Below are positions 25,004 through 38,500 of a stretch of 64,000 nt of DNA, in pieces (positions within the stretch are counted from its first letter, which is position 1; every line of letters begins with the position of its first letter). The notes below the pieces were generated by a model. It ran no database searches. It saw nothing but the letters and a program-made list of their open reading frames with translations, and had not been told where the DNA came from. Origin of the DNA: Glandiceps talaboti (taxonomy: Eukaryota > Hemichordata > Enteropneusta > Spengelidae); the NCBI RefSeq assembly GCF_964340395.1, contig NC_135570.1, positions 17,548,822 through 17,612,821 of the forward strand, in the 5' to 3' direction. The position numbers and the translations under genes were made by a program.

Positions 25004-27706
25004 GGGAGCGGTCAGTTTTTACGGCCGGGGGTGGGCTGGTAAATCAGAGGGGGGGGGGACCTCAATTTGGGACTCAAAGAAGGGGGGGGGGGGGTCATCA
25101 TTTTTACGAGGCGAATAAGGGGGGGGGGGGGGTCACCTTTTTTTCAACTAAACAAAATCTTGAGCCATGCTCCTGTACTTCAATGTCCACACATTTAATA
25201 TCATAACTAGGCCAAAGCCCCTAAGCTCACACAGCTGGGTAGATTCATTTGTGACCAGCTGCCTCACAATGATATCATAGATAGCGCCCTTGGTGTGGAG
25301 ATTGTACATCGTACATACATGTAGAACTTGCATGCGTAGTCATTGTACCGCAATGCATCCTTGGGTAAAACTACCAAAAAAACATCGCTTAGTGTATAGG
25401 ACACGCATGTGTACTAGTCATTGAGCCGCTATGCTGCCACTTGTGGGCGCTGTGCAAGCTATTAAACAAAAAAATGTAAGTGCATAAAATAAACCATAAA
25501 CAAATAGCTATAAATATACATTCAAATATAACATAAACTCTGTCTCTTGATACATCCAATACATATGGTATGGCATCACAACACTGCACCATGGCCATCT
25601 TTAAGCAACAGTTATTTGTTAGAAAATTGACTTCTCGCTATTGCACGCCATGAGTTGCATTGTGTCATTTTGTGGTACAAAAACTTGCATGTGTAGCTGT
25701 ACATGTAACACATAAGAAATGAAATACCTTAAGATTTACTGGCTCTAAAATCTGTTCCTCCATTGACCTGAACATGTGGAATTGTGTACAAATTAACATA
25801 ACCAATTTAGGACACTTTGAAATAATATATGGCAAACACTGTGACTGAAAGTGCCTGACCCAGCCTGTGTCTAGATATTGGATATTCAATGTCCATGTGT
25901 ATAGTTTAAAGTTTAGTTCCTATACATTTTTGTACATATAATGTATGATAGCTATGATCATCTCCATTAGAAGTTCCAAATTGATTTATGGTTGAGATCA
26001 ATAGTTCAATTTAGGATAAAAACTAAATTCTTCTAGTGAGGGGTGGGGTGAGAGGAGGTCCTTTATAATGAAATCTGTTTTGTACCCCAACACAAACATT
26101 TCTAAAAATGTCAAATTGAAAAATGGGAAAAAAATGTGTTATGCATGGCCCTAAAATACATTATTGTGCCAATGAAAAAGCTATTTTTTCCTCACTACAT
26201 ACTGGCTTTGTATTCATAGCACTACATGATACTACATACTGATTTGAAATTGATTGTGCTGTCTGCAACAATTTTACCATTTTAGTTAGAAGGGGTGAGG
26301 AAGGTGTTCTGAGGCCCTTACTAAAAGAATAAGTTTTTTTACCTACTGATCTCACCCCTAATATGTTGATTTATCATACATGTACAAACTATTGTACTGT
26401 TACTTGGCATAGCTATAGTACGAATTGTCTTATAAAAATAACTTTTCTGTGTTTGTGTTTCACTTCTTCTCTGATACCTGTGACCATCACCAAGTTTAAT
26501 ACATGTTACCAGGCTACATGTTACCAGGCTACCCCCTTTTCTCTTGCTATTGTTTTACACCATAAACTACCAAGAAAGAAATATATTCCAAGGTGAACAC
26601 AATATCAACCGGATTCTCAGGGAATATATATTATGTGAATGACTGATAAACAAAGTTATAAACACAGACTTGTTTGATGATGATCTAGTAAAGGGCTATT
26701 TACTGTAGCCAGAACTTCTATAGTACTGACACGGTGCAAATTTAAGTTATGAGAAAAATTAGATTTTACATCTCCTCTGGAATATCTTAGTATCCACATT
26801 GAGTGACTGTATACTGAGAGTAAAATTTTGTCAGCAGATCATAATGTTACATTTCCTTGGTATTAGAGTGTATTTATTTTCAAGGCTATCATGTTGCCAA
26901 CAATATACTGGACAACATAGCCAGTAGTAAGTGAATTGAATTTAGTAATCTAGTTTAGAAACTGCTGTAGTACAGAAAACATTTTTATGACATTTTTTAA
27001 TTTAATTTTGAAACAATGACATTTATCACATTTCATTATTCAAAACCTTGAGGAGTGCAAACGTGTACAAGTATGGAAAGCCACAGTTGTGTTAAGTTTA
27101 AAGAAAACAATATATTGACTATATGATGTGAACATATCTTTATATGATGTAAACAATTCATTATATGATGCGAGTACATCATTATGTGTAACAGTTATTG
27201 ACATGGGTTTACAAGTATATTAACTCCATTTATAATATTGTACTGGATAATTAGCTGAATTAATAAATATTAATAGTTTACTCAATCTAAGAGATATCCT
27301 AGAATTTTTGGTTACTAAACCATGAATATTGTGTACGTCCGTGAACAGACAATCATACTTTTCATAGGGTTCCTATATAAAGAGCTTTATACATGTGAAG
27401 CAATGGATTTGGGATAGCAACCGAATTTACCAGATACACTTAAAATTACTGAAAATGTAACATGTAAAATTAACTGTCCAGTGTGCGGTATTATGCTTTG
27501 AGAATAGTGTCTTTTGCAAGAACAAAAAGAGTGTTTCTTGTCAACAGATGGGGGGGGGGGGGGGGTCATTGTGTTTTTTTATTTGTCAGAGGGGGGGGGG
27601 GGTGGATTGTTTTGTGAATGAATTGCAGGGGGGGGTCACTATTTTTAAGTACAACATGAACAAAAAGTCACCGGCCCACCCCCGGCCGTAAAAACTGATC
27701 ACTCCC
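25004..27706. mobile_element. G-tract Harbinger-like non-autonomous transposon (copy 1)
   Basis: The ends are inverted: left GGGAGCGGTCAGTTTTTACG then gccgggggtgggc; right is its complement with two mismatches. TTA flanks both sides (25001-25003, 27707-27709), a 3-bp TWA duplication typical of PIF/Harbinger. Inside each end lie several runs of 9-16 G followed by 'gtcat' or 'gtcac', about 40-60 bases apart. The 2.7 kb interior has no transposase frame. Confidence 0.85.
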
Positions 27707-27966
27707 TTATCCCAACATTTGCATGATATGTATAGTATTGAGTATCAATATCATGCATAAAACTTTTGAACTTTCCAATTAGAATTGCTCATTTCATCTA
27801 GTTGTTCTCATTTTTTTCCTGAATAATAAATTACTAATATTTTGAACACAGTTTTTTATATTTGTTCTTTTTACAACTAATGGCACCTGTTTCTGGAGTT
27901 GAAAACATGGGGCAATGCTAAGAAATAAATATGCAAAGATATACAACTGTACTTAATGTGTATTAG

Positions 27967-28145
27967 TATGTATGTATGTATGTATGTATGTATGTATGTA
28001 CGTCTGTCTGTCTGTCTGTATGTATGTATGTATGTATGTATGTATGTATGTATGTATGTATGTACGTCTGTCTGTCTGTATGTATGTATGTATGTATGTA
28101 TGTATGTATGTATTCATTTATGTGCGTGTATGTATGTATGTATGT
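27967..28145. repeat. (TATG)n / (TCTG)n microsatellite
   Basis: Long TATG runs interrupted twice by ctgtctgtctg blocks. The MYVC-type open frames on it are repeat translations. Confidence 0.95.
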
Positions 28146-28214
28146 CATTGACCATTGTGTGCCGGTATCTATAGTACATGTATGTGTGTGTGTGTGTGTC
28201 CGCTTATTTTTTTG

Positions 28215-29740
28215 CGGATAGGTAGGTAGTTAAGTACAGCATGAACATTGTGTATGTGATGCATTATTAAATTGTTCAGGGTCATCCTCTAGTTTGATAT
28301 TTTATTTCATAACCACATATCAATTGCATGAATGACAAATACACGTCTGTATGTATTAAAAATGTCTCATGAAATTACTATTTTCCCCACAATGTTCTAC
28401 AATGCCAGACTGAGTTTATTGCAAGTCTAGAGGTTACATGTTGAGTTTGGATTCTCTTTAACCTATGTCTAGTAACAATGGCTGTTCATGCAAGTGAGTA
28501 ACACCAACTTTAGAAACAATGTCAACACTACATGTAGATGAATTTTAAGTCAAATAGAATTGAATTAAACTCAACATCTAGTATCTATACACTAGCCATA
28601 TCATATATTCTTTTAAATTGGGAAATAGATTGGGAAATACAATATGAAAAGACAGTTGTTAACTGTGCTGACATGAACTCATCTGCTTTTCTGTTTCAAA
28701 TACACACTTGCATTCCAGATTTGGGAAAGAGAGGAAACTGTTTTAGGAAAAATAATGGCGTCAACTTTTATTGAATTCCACCCAACTATAAAAAAATAAA
28801 ACATTTTACTACAATCATGGAATGTACTGGTGGTATGGGATTGTTTCTAACAACACAGAATACATACAGTTAAATTCACACATTGTAATTTGAATGCAAC
28901 ATTTTAGCCAATGGATAAAACTTTGTTCTTAAACTTATCAACTGGAACAGTTTTGTGAAAATTTTATTCTACTATACTCACAATTTCACACATCTTAAAA
29001 GAGTATTGATCAATCAGCTGAGGGTTAGTGTCATCACAAACAAGCACCAAAAGCTATAACAAATTAGTTATGGATACAAACAATAAGTTCCCTATAAAAC
29101 GTCCCTATCCCGGCTATGGGATTAAATGTTACCCCATATGGATCTCATGCTATTGGTTAGTCTTGCTGCTAGACGTTCGGGCTTTCTTTCGATGCTATAA
29201 CTATAAGCGAACGAAGTTCGCATGTGGGGCCTGGGCTTGCCCGAACAGTCTAGCGAATGTCATTTTCAGACCGGACATTCCATTGAGATTACGATAAACG
29301 GTGGGTTGGGCCATATATGCATATATATACTTTAAAATATTCAATAACCTATGACCTCGGGGAATCTCTGCATGCAAGTGTTGACAAACACATTTACGTC
29401 ACTACTATGGCTTATCGGTTTATGGTAATTGTGAGTTTGATGAGTGTGTAGACGTTGTCATTCACACATTTTAGTTAACGCATTGGTGGTTATATTTATA
29501 CAAGCCCCTCCTTAAGATGAATATGCATGATAATTTAGCTATTGTCCTCTGTTTGTGCTTGTCGCTAATACGGTTCTCTGATTGGCAGTTATTTATATCC
29601 TGATGACATTCGCTAGACCTCAGATGTTCCATCCTCGATAGCATTGTTCAGCTGTGTGTCGTATTTTATTGGAAGAACATCCGAGGGCTAGCTGATAGAC
29701 TAGCTATTGGTGTGGAATCCCATGTTTTGTCCCATACAAA
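28215..29740. other. Unique DNA, no supported gene
   Basis: A GC-richer patch at 29150-29290 has an 89-codon frame, but no splice or motif support was found. Confidence 0.4.
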
Positions 29741-29741
29741 T

Positions 29742-30955
29742 CTCACAGTGTGTCACAATAGTGGGACTTTTCTGTAAGGGGGTACAATGTCTAATTATTG
29801 TCGTGTGTCACAATAGTGGGACTTTTCTGTAAGGGGGTACAATGTCTAATTATTGTCGTGTGTCACAATAGTGGGACTTTTCTGTAAGGTGGTACAATGT
29901 CTAATTATTGTCGTGTGTCACAATAGTGGGACTTTTCTGTAAGGTGGTACAATGTCTAATTATTGTCGTGTGTCACAATAGTGGGACTTTTCTGTAAGGT
30001 GGTACAATGTCTAATTATTGTCATGTGTCACAATAGTGGGACTTTTCTGTAAGGGGGTACAATGTCTAATTATTGTCGTGTGTCACAATAGTGGGACTTT
30101 TCTGTAAGGTGGTACAATGTCTAATTATTGTCGTGTGTCACAATAGTGGGACTTTTCTGTAAGGTGGTACAATGTCTAATTATTGTCGTGTGTCACAATA
30201 GTGGGACTTTTCTGTAAGGTGGTACAATGTCTAATTATTGTCGTGTGTCACAATAGTGGGACTTTTCTGTAAGGTGGTACAATGTCTAATTATTGTCGTG
30301 TGTCACAATAGTGGGACTTTTCTGTAAGGGGGTACAATGTCTAATTATTGTCGTGTGTCACAATAGTGGGACTTTTCTGTAAGGTGGTACAATGTTTAAT
30401 TATTGTCGTGTGTCACAATAGTGGGACTTTTCTGTAAGGTGGTACAATGTCTAATTATTGTCGTGTGTCACAATAGTGGGACTTTTCTGTAAGGGGGTAC
30501 AATGTCTAATTATTGTCGTGTGTCACAATAGTGGGACTTTTCTGTAAGGGGGTACAATGTCTAATTATTGTCGTGACGTGTCACAATAGTGTGACTTTTC
30601 TGTAAGGTGGTACAATGTCTAATTATTGTCGTGTGTCACAATAGTGGGACTTTTCTGTAAGGTGGTACAATGTCTAATTATTGTCGTGTGTCACAATAGT
30701 GGGACTTTTCTGTAAGGTGGTACAATGTCTAATTATTGTCGTGTGTCACAATAGTGGGACTTTTCTGTAAGGTGGTACAATGTCTAATTATTGTCGTGTG
30801 TCACAATAGTGGGACTTTTCTGTAAGGTGGTACAATGTCTAATTATTGTCGTGTGTCACAATAGTGGGACTTTTCTGTAAGGTGGTACAATGTTTAATTA
30901 TTGTCGTGTGTCACAATAGTGGGACTTTTCTGTAAGGTGGTACAATGTCTAATTA
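29742..30955 (+). repeat. 55-bp minisatellite, about 22 copies
   Basis: Head-to-tail units with tgtcacaatagtgggacttt, ctgtaagg(t/g)ggtacaatgt and ctaattattgtcg. Variation is nearly limited to one T/G position and a 5-base insertion (gtgac) at about 30573, so homogenisation is recent. There are no spacers, so it is not CRISPR-like. Confidence 0.97.
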
Positions 30956-30989
30956 TTTTCTTTTAGTCTTCAGTGAATACATTGTTGAT

Positions 30990-31735
30990 CGTCTGATTGA
31001 AAAAAAGTAAAGTTCAAGTACTAACTAGGGCAGCTTCAAAAGTAACAGAAAACAGTTTGAAAATGAATACCAATCAAGTTTGGTATAGTTGTAATTGCAG
31101 ATATGCCTACATTTTTGGTTAATAACTTGCCCATCATCCCATATGTCTTATCTGTAATACACACCACTGTTTACCTATTGCTGTGGGAGGTGTATCTTTG
31201 CCAGGCATATTTGTATTTTTTTCTTCAACATTTATTGCTTGTCTACTCATTCCCAGTGTTGAATCTACAAAATACATCTTCATCTCTTGGCTGTTGCTAT
31301 GTAATTAGCATGAGTTTGTTGTCAGCTAAATTTGCATAACTTTGCAATTCTATTCATTTGCCTACACATCCAACTTGTTACACCTACAATATTCACCACA
31401 ATTCACCTGGTTTATGGCCATGGCCTTGTTGAAAGGCATATTTACTTGCATTTTTGAAAGTTGATTTTTTTTGTCTACCTATCACTATTATATTTGAAAT
31501 AAACCCTATCACTGGGTTGCTGTGGCAATTTTTATCAGTGTGACTAACTCACAATTTGCAGAATAATATTTCTAGAATCATTACCAAATTTCATCCCCCT
31601 CATGTTTGAGCTGGTAACTTCAATACCAAAATCACTTGTCTCATCTGTAGACAGACAGACAGACAGACAGACAGACTGGCACTCTACCATGTCTACAGCT
31701 TTAATGAGTTCAGTTGTGCTAAACAGTTTTCAAAA
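30990..31735 (-). repeat. Dispersed repeat 'R', diverged copy
   Basis: The right side ends agacagacagacagacagac...gagttcagttgtgctaa, the family's terminal hairpin half with (CAGA)n. Inside are diverged 'tttgcataa...ttcatttgcctac' units. Confidence 0.6.
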
Positions 31736-31946
31736 GTAACCTCAAGAATAGAATAATTCATTTGCTATCGCCAAATAGGTACTCCATAAAACAATTCATC
31801 AGTTTTTTCGGGTTTTTTAACTATAAGTGCCCATTTCTAATACCATCTTTTTCATTTGAACAGTTTGTTTTATTTAAACAGTTTAAGTAACGTCCATATC
31901 AAGTATTAAGCCAGTCAGACTGGTGGATCTTGACCTCATGTCATTA

Positions 31947-31947
<1 letters not shown>

Positions 31948-31982
<35 letters not shown>

Positions 31983-32000
31983 ACACACACACACACACAC
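31948..32000. repeat. (CA)n microsatellite
   Basis: About 26 CA dinucleotides with one interruption. Confidence 0.95.
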
Positions 32001-32815
32001 TTCTTGATCCAGAAAGCACTCTGACCCTTTGTTCAGTTCTTAAAATTTGGTTCTGACAAGTTACCAAAGTACATAAATGTATGTTTGGCTCTGCTGTAAA
32101 ACAAACAGAAACTTAGAGAAATCAATTTTGTGCCTTTGGTGATCTGACAATGAGCTTGAATGTAGATTTTAACATTTTTTGTATAGTATTACAATTGAAA
32201 ACAAATGATTTAAACTATACATTTTAGTTCCACTGTCTTTTTGTGTCTTTCATTACAAAAATGGCACAGGAAATGAAAGAGGTGAATGTCAGATCATAGA
32301 CATATACCTCCATAGTCAGTTACCTGTCATAGTATGGTATATCATCTAGAAAAAGTTCAACTTATAAAACCAACATAGTAGTGACTGAAGTACGAAATGT
32401 GACATCCATCATCTTCTCTTTGGCTTCAATTATATGATTAGTAAAATATGCACCTTAATGTGATTCTCATTCATCATGGTACAAGAAGTATACATGCATG
32501 CATGACGTACCATAACATGAAAGATAATTATTAGTTTGATTATGAATGGAGATGTAAGGCTGCATTCACAAATAATGGGAGGGAGGGGGGGGGGGGGGGG
32601 TTTGGAGGAATCATGACAAAATTAGATATTTTTTTCAAGTCCCCCCCCTTTATAACCCCCCAAAAATTCAGACCCCCCCCCCTCCACATGGTCAGAAATT
32701 TTCAAGGCCCCCCCCCCCCCACACACACACACACATTTATTTTTATAACATATATATAGCGACACACATACACATGTGTACACACACACAACATACATAT
32801 ACCTACATACCTACA

Positions 32816-32847
<32 letters not shown>

Positions 32848-33019
32848 CATACATACACAGGAAAAACTGACTAAAAGAGTACAGACATTCAGGCTAAAAT
32901 GTTTAAGAATGATTCCTAATGAAAGGTTACAAAGCTTAAGAAAGGTAAGACATAAAGATATACTGATTACTGTTAAAAGGGTCTATACAAGCTTGAAAAC
33001 ATTCTGTCAAGCCATCATT

Positions 33020-33400
33020 GGTAATTGTACAAAGCGTATGGTATGAAACTGTTTTTGAATCGTTCGGTTCTACATCTGAGAATACTACATTTTTTGAGTG
33101 ACGTACGGGTCTTCCTTGTTGAGGTTGGATTGATCAAGTAATGTAATTTGTCATTACTAATGCATATTTTCCCAAAAAATGATTGGCATATTGTATCTCT
33201 CCTCTGCGTTAGAGTTTTGATATTGGTAGGGATACATTCCGGATATGTCTGAGGAAAAATGATCACTTGTAAGTGCATTGTGCCACAGTGGATAAGCGTA
33301 TTCTACCAATGGTCGTATAATTTTGCAAACAGCATATACAAATTTGCATTCAAAATATAAAAAAAATACATGTAAACTTTTAAAATAGGGCAACTCTGTC
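33020..33400 (-). pseudogene. LINE C-terminal fragment
   Basis: On the - strand, VCKIIRPLVEYAYPLWHNAL in one frame is followed, after a shift near 33280, by NIKTLTQRRDTICQSFFGKI, then KLHYLINPT and ERFKNSFIPYALYNYQ. This order (I.P..EYA.P.WH, L..RR...C..F..K, RF.NSFIPYA) is typical of the end of many non-LTR element ORF2 proteins. A frameshift and missing 5' end mark it as dead. Confidence 0.7.
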
Positions 33401-33562
33401 CTTTAAGCCAAACACTGACAGTCTTGTATGTATTCCAAGCAAATAAATACACACCATGGTAGCTATGATGCAGATCCATGGAAATAACAGGTAAAATGGT
33501 GGCCATTATTGTATATAATGTTTCAGTTTGCAACAATTCTTTTGTAATTAACTTTTGTACAA

Positions 33563-33930
33563 CTATTCATCAATTCTTCTGGTCTTCCATTTTGTTGCTC
33601 TCCGGCCTGATCTTGTATACATATAAATTTCACTCTCACTGACTTCAGGTGACCCAAACTCCCTTTCCACTATATCTGAGTCAGGTGAATCATTGTCACT
33701 GTCAGAATAACTGTCAGTATCAGAGCTGCATGGTTGAAGAATCACTTATGTTCTGTCGGTGGTAGAAGTGGGATCTAATATACCGGTAGCTTCTATCTTG
33801 TCAGCTTTTATCTTTCCTGGTGCTATGGGAATGTTGTGTTTTGCTAAATATTTACAAAGTTCTTTCACTTTTAGTTTGACAATAGCTCCACTCCTTACCA
33901 AGTTATGAGAATGAGGAGTAAGCTATTGAG
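33563..33930 (-). pseudogene. Unrecognised coding remnant with SAP-like and Ser/Asp-rich parts
   Basis: The - strand reads NLVRSGAIVKLKVKELCKYL, then AKHNIPIAPGKIKADKIEAT, then GILDPTSTTDRT, an in-frame TAA, then on in the same frame VILQPCSSDTDSYSDSDNDS through GSPEVSESEIYMYTRSGRRA and TKWKTRRIDE to a true stop. The first part resembles a SAP-type helix-extended-loop-helix (LKVKELCKYL...GKIKADKIEA). The end is acidic then basic. It lies inside the 32558-35082 element, so it may be that element's own accessory gene or a captured host exon. The internal stop suggests it is broken, unless TAA sits in an intron or the two parts are separate. Confidence 0.45.
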
Positions 33931-35517
33931 AGTGACAAAATGGACAGAAGTGCAGTAGATGGTTGTAGAGACTAGACACATTCATGTTGCTGAGGGGTTA
34001 TTTTAAATATTGCCTTGTTTTTTTCATATATTTTAAAATTTCACATATTGCATTGTTTTATTTTTTGGATAGGAGAAAATTTCACCCAATAGTACTACAC
34101 AATGAGCTCTGCATCTCTAGACATTTTAGATGAACCTAATTTGCAAAGACTATTAGTCCGTGTGGTTATTAGCCCCATGAAGGGTCTCAACAACAATCTT
34201 ATTGGTAACTACCCGGTATGTATTTGTATTAGTATCAAACCTGTTGATCCACCACCACCAACCAAATATCAGTGACAGCCTGACAGTCTATTTATACTCA
34301 TTTCACATTTATCAAAATGTGCCTTCAGATGCAGAGCTTGATGTCCTTTGCTCAAAACTTTCAGTAATCAATCAGGTACAAATGGATAACAAATAATTAA
34401 GGGATGGTGCAAATTTAACTTTTAAACGATTAAACTATTTAATTTTTACAAAAATTATTTATATTTATACATTTTTTATTCACCGGTTTACATTCATTTT
34501 ACAAATATAAATTGTAAGAAATGTCACAAGTACTTTCTGCCTGAAATCATAAAGGATTTTATATACATGTTTTTTGGAAGAGTTTTATGTGTCATTGTTA
34601 TTTATTTATTTATCTATTTATTTATGTTAGCAGTTCAAGATAGTTCAAAACGTTTATTTAATAGATTAAAATTCACTTCAGGACAGTTCAACATGCCATC
34701 AGCCGATGCCGAGTATGCTAAATAGTGCAATGCTTTGAAATTGTCCATAGACTATGTCATACCCATTTTGCAGTGATTTTGGGCTATCTATATTGTGCAG
34801 TCTCTTCCTGTGCTCATTTTACAGTTGGTTTAATAGTTGTGATCAACAATGGGCGAGATAAACAACTCAACACACACTTAAGTTGTTAAAAAGACATTGG
34901 GTATCTCAAAATGTGTTTTCATCATCATTATTATAATGTGAAAAATATTTTTAGGTCCCCCCCCAACCCTCCAAAAATGTTCAAGTCCCCCCCCCCCCTC
35001 CACCGTCCTCCAAATTTTCAAGTCCCCCCCCTCAATTCCTCCGAACCCCCCCCCCCCCTGCCAATTATTTGTGAATGCAGCCTAATCATCTTAGTTTTTT
35101 TATCATGATCTACACTAGATCATAGACCCTCCACCAACTGGGTCTATGACAAGATACACGAAAATCATATGTATTTCTAAAGTAGTTGCACATGTTAGGG
35201 TAACTGTTATACACCAGGAAAATGGAAAATCCTCTGGCCTCCATGTGGAAGTAAAATCTGGACATTCCCCTATAGGCTAAACCCCAGTTCGGATGTGCTA
35301 AAATGTTGATGCATAGATGGAGAATCAACCTAGCCCTACATACAGCTCCACTCAGCTTCCTCTGAGTGGAGACCCCCCAAAAAAAATCCCCACAGGATTT
35401 AATTAGGTGTAAATCCACTGAACGGATCATTGTTACTACAATTCCAACTTACATTACACCAAAAAATTTGTTTGAAAAAGCCATATCATATAGATTGTAC
35501 ATTTGAGAAGCTGGCAG

Positions 35518-38500
35518 TTACTGGTGCCCAGCAGTTGGTTGAGGTAGAGTAAGCTTATTTATACATGTATTTGCAGTTGGCAAAATGGTGCTAGTTATAA
35601 ATTCCAGTGAAGGAGACAGGCTAAAGCCGAGAACTGGTTCTTCTTCTGCTCCAGTAACAAACTGTAGTATGTCATTAAGAGTCACTTTCCCTCTTCTTCC
35701 ACCTGAAAGGAAAAGAGAAACAAACAACTTACTCTAGGTATGCACTAATTAACCCACACATTTTCCTATTTCAAATTACAATTAGCTAAAAAGGAAGAAC
35801 ATGTTTGTAGGAAAATCCTGATTATGTAAATCACTTTATCAACATATTTATATAGTGCCTATATAGTGTTCTGTGAAGGTCAACAGTTGGGATTAAAATG
35901 TAGAATGTACTCTTGAGAAAAGATGAAGTTCCAGGTAGTTCAAGTGGTTATTTGTTCCAAAAGAGCGGAGCTGCACTAGAACAATGGCGACACTACCTTT
36001 TACCTGGTATTCCAATGAGGAACATAAAGTAGACTTTTTTTACATTACATGCACGGTTTCAGGTTTATTTTTAAGCAAGCAAGCAAGCTAGCATATTAGG
36101 AGCAGTATTATGGAGTGCTGGTATATTCATTTCTGTGACAGATGTGCCACACTCTATTTGACATTGTACATTTAATTACTATAAGCTTTATTATCACACA
36201 AACTAATCAACATACAGTACTGGTGCTATGAATTTGTCTAAAACATATAGTCTAAGTAGGCATATTAGTGACAAATATCATTTCTGTATTGTCTGTTAAG
36301 ATATATATCAGTAAACCTCAGTGGATATTGTCGAAAAATGCAGTCAGAGGATATTCAAGCCACATGATTCTAAATGTTAATGTGATTAGGTAATCACCTG
36401 GCTGTGTGTGGTGTGCCTAGCTCTGGTGTTGTTAGTTTGGGTTGTAAAGTGTGTCTCTGCATGTTTATGTATAAAAAAACAGTGCCAATGGCGTTTCAGC
36501 ACAACTGTATACATATAAAAAAATGTTGATCCACATGCTGATCCATGCTAGGCTGTGTTCATTTGCTGAATGATTATCCAGTTGCCTGTCCAACCCTGTT
36601 GTTGTCTTTGCAATATACATGATCATTTAGTGGTTGCTATGGGTGTGGCCATGGTTGCTAGGGATATCTGCATACATATTTCAAACAATTACTCACTTCC
36701 CTACCAGTTGCTGAGATTATTTTAGCAAAATATACTGGCATTTTGTTGTTGCTAAGGGACCGGTCAGTTTCTTCAGCCTGGGGGGGGGGGGGTGGATTGG
36801 TAGGGGGGGTTACCCTGTTTTTGAAATTGGCAGTAGGGGGGGGGGGGTCATGCTGTTTTGAAAATTGTGGATGGGGGGGGGGGGGTCATTGTGTTTTAGA
36901 TTGTGATGGAAGAAAAAAAATCCTTTCTACAATGGCATGGGATAGCCTTGTCTGAAATGTGGTACATGTCAATATTTGTTCTTGTCCCTGTTTCTTACAT
37001 GAATTCTTTAACATTACTTATTAGTTCAAACCTAACTATACATATTCATATACATGTACCGGTATTACCTACCTACCACACTAGTTACAGAACATGTCAT
37101 GTAAATGCTTGGCTGTTTCACAATCAATGTTTCGCTTATATTGCAGTTTGGGGCAAAAGTGAACTTGAAGGTTTCGTAATAGTAATTTTCATAGATAGTT
37201 TATAAATGAAGTTAATCTAAATTGTTCTACTCGTCATGCTATTGACACTACAAATCACCACATCTCATCAGATTCCAGTTACTATTATACACTAGGTATG
37301 ACCACCTAAAGTTCTCTAACATACCGGTGACTTTATTATACATGCAATATTAATGCTCCTATATACTAATGTTACATGTCCATTTTATGTGATATGAGAA
37401 ACTCATTTAAAAACGTTTTACGTTAGCTTTTCGAAGCTTGGAAATATTACCTCAAAGGTTATGAATAACCTAAACATTGCCTTTACTCAAGCAAAAACTC
37501 CAGATCTGCCAGGGGGAAAACCCCAAGGACTCCCTCACCCCCAGAGGTCACTCATACATTCAACCAACAATCAGATGCACCAACAATCTTTTTACTGTCA
37601 TAATGGTATTAAACTTTTCTTAAATATTTTCACCCTATTCTAATTTGATATGATATTGTCTTTTCAAGATCTGAAACGTTTGCCAAGATAGTCTAAAATT
37701 GCCTTAAACTCCAAATCTCCCCTACCAATGATACTACCATTATAGATGTGCTGACCTTTACTACATGTATATAATGATGCCATTTAAACTTTTTAAGAAC
37801 ATATTTCAACCCTTAGTGTAAGTTTTAAAGAATAGTTTCTGATACTTGCTGTCTTGTAAAGCATGGATTAAATTATTGCTTGAAAGGGTCTGAATAGCCT
37901 AAATATTGGCTTTAAGAGTAAAAATCCTCCAGGGTTTCTAGAGGGAGACCCCCCTCAGACCCCCCACATGAGGTGGACATATCCCAGTCTCAATTAGCTC
38001 TTCCCCTCTTACTGTCAAGATGCTATCAAAGTATATTTCAAAAGTATTTCAACCCTATGTACATGTACATGTAGTTGCTTTTAACATGTTGGTGTTGTCT
38101 TGTAAGGCTTGGAAATTATTGTCTGAAAGGGTCTGAATAGTCTCAAAATTGAAAAAAAATTTAAAAAGTCCAGGGCTTCTAGGGGGAGACCCCCTAGGAC
38201 CCCCCCCCCCACATGAGGTGTGCACATCCTAGTCTCAAGATCTTCCCCCTACCTCTTACTGTCAAGACCCTATCAAACTATATTTCAAAAATATTTCAAC
38301 CTTATGTAGTTGCATTTTACATGTTGGTGCTGTCTTAAAGCTTGGAAATTATTTTCTGAAAATGTCTGACTTTTCAGAGTTAAAAACCTCCTGGGCTTCT
38401 AGGGGCAGACCCCCTAGGACCCCCATAAGAGATGTACATATTCCCTTCAAGAGATTTTCTACCTTTCACTGCCAAGATGCTATTAAACTCCTTTTCGAAT

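Larger units (their letters stand above)
32558..35082. mobile_element. TIR element with TAA target duplication, carrying coding remnants
   Basis: The left end GGCTGCATTCACAAATAAT, then a G-tract, is inverted at the right end (C-tract then attatttgtgaatgcagcc). TAA lies on both sides (32555-32557 and 35083-35085). Runs of C with 'ttcaagtccccccc' occur inside both ends. The interior holds a LINE fragment (33020-33400) and an unrecognised - strand coding remnant (33563-33930), but no recognisable transposase. Probably PIF/Harbinger-type by its 3-bp TWA duplication. Confidence 0.8.

Noticed and set aside
27956-28221. MYVC/YIHT repetitive proteins
   Set aside because: Translations of a TATG microsatellite.
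29028-29297. 89-codon + strand frame
   Set aside because: No ATG-context, splice or motif support; probably chance in a GC-richer patch.
29742-30955. CRISPR-like regularity
   Set aside because: Units are contiguous with no unique spacers, and the DNA is from an animal.
34102-34275. 58-codon + strand frame starting MSSASLDILDEPNLQRLL
   Set aside because: Looks mildly protein-like, but no splice context, family or duplicate supports it; lies in a transposon.
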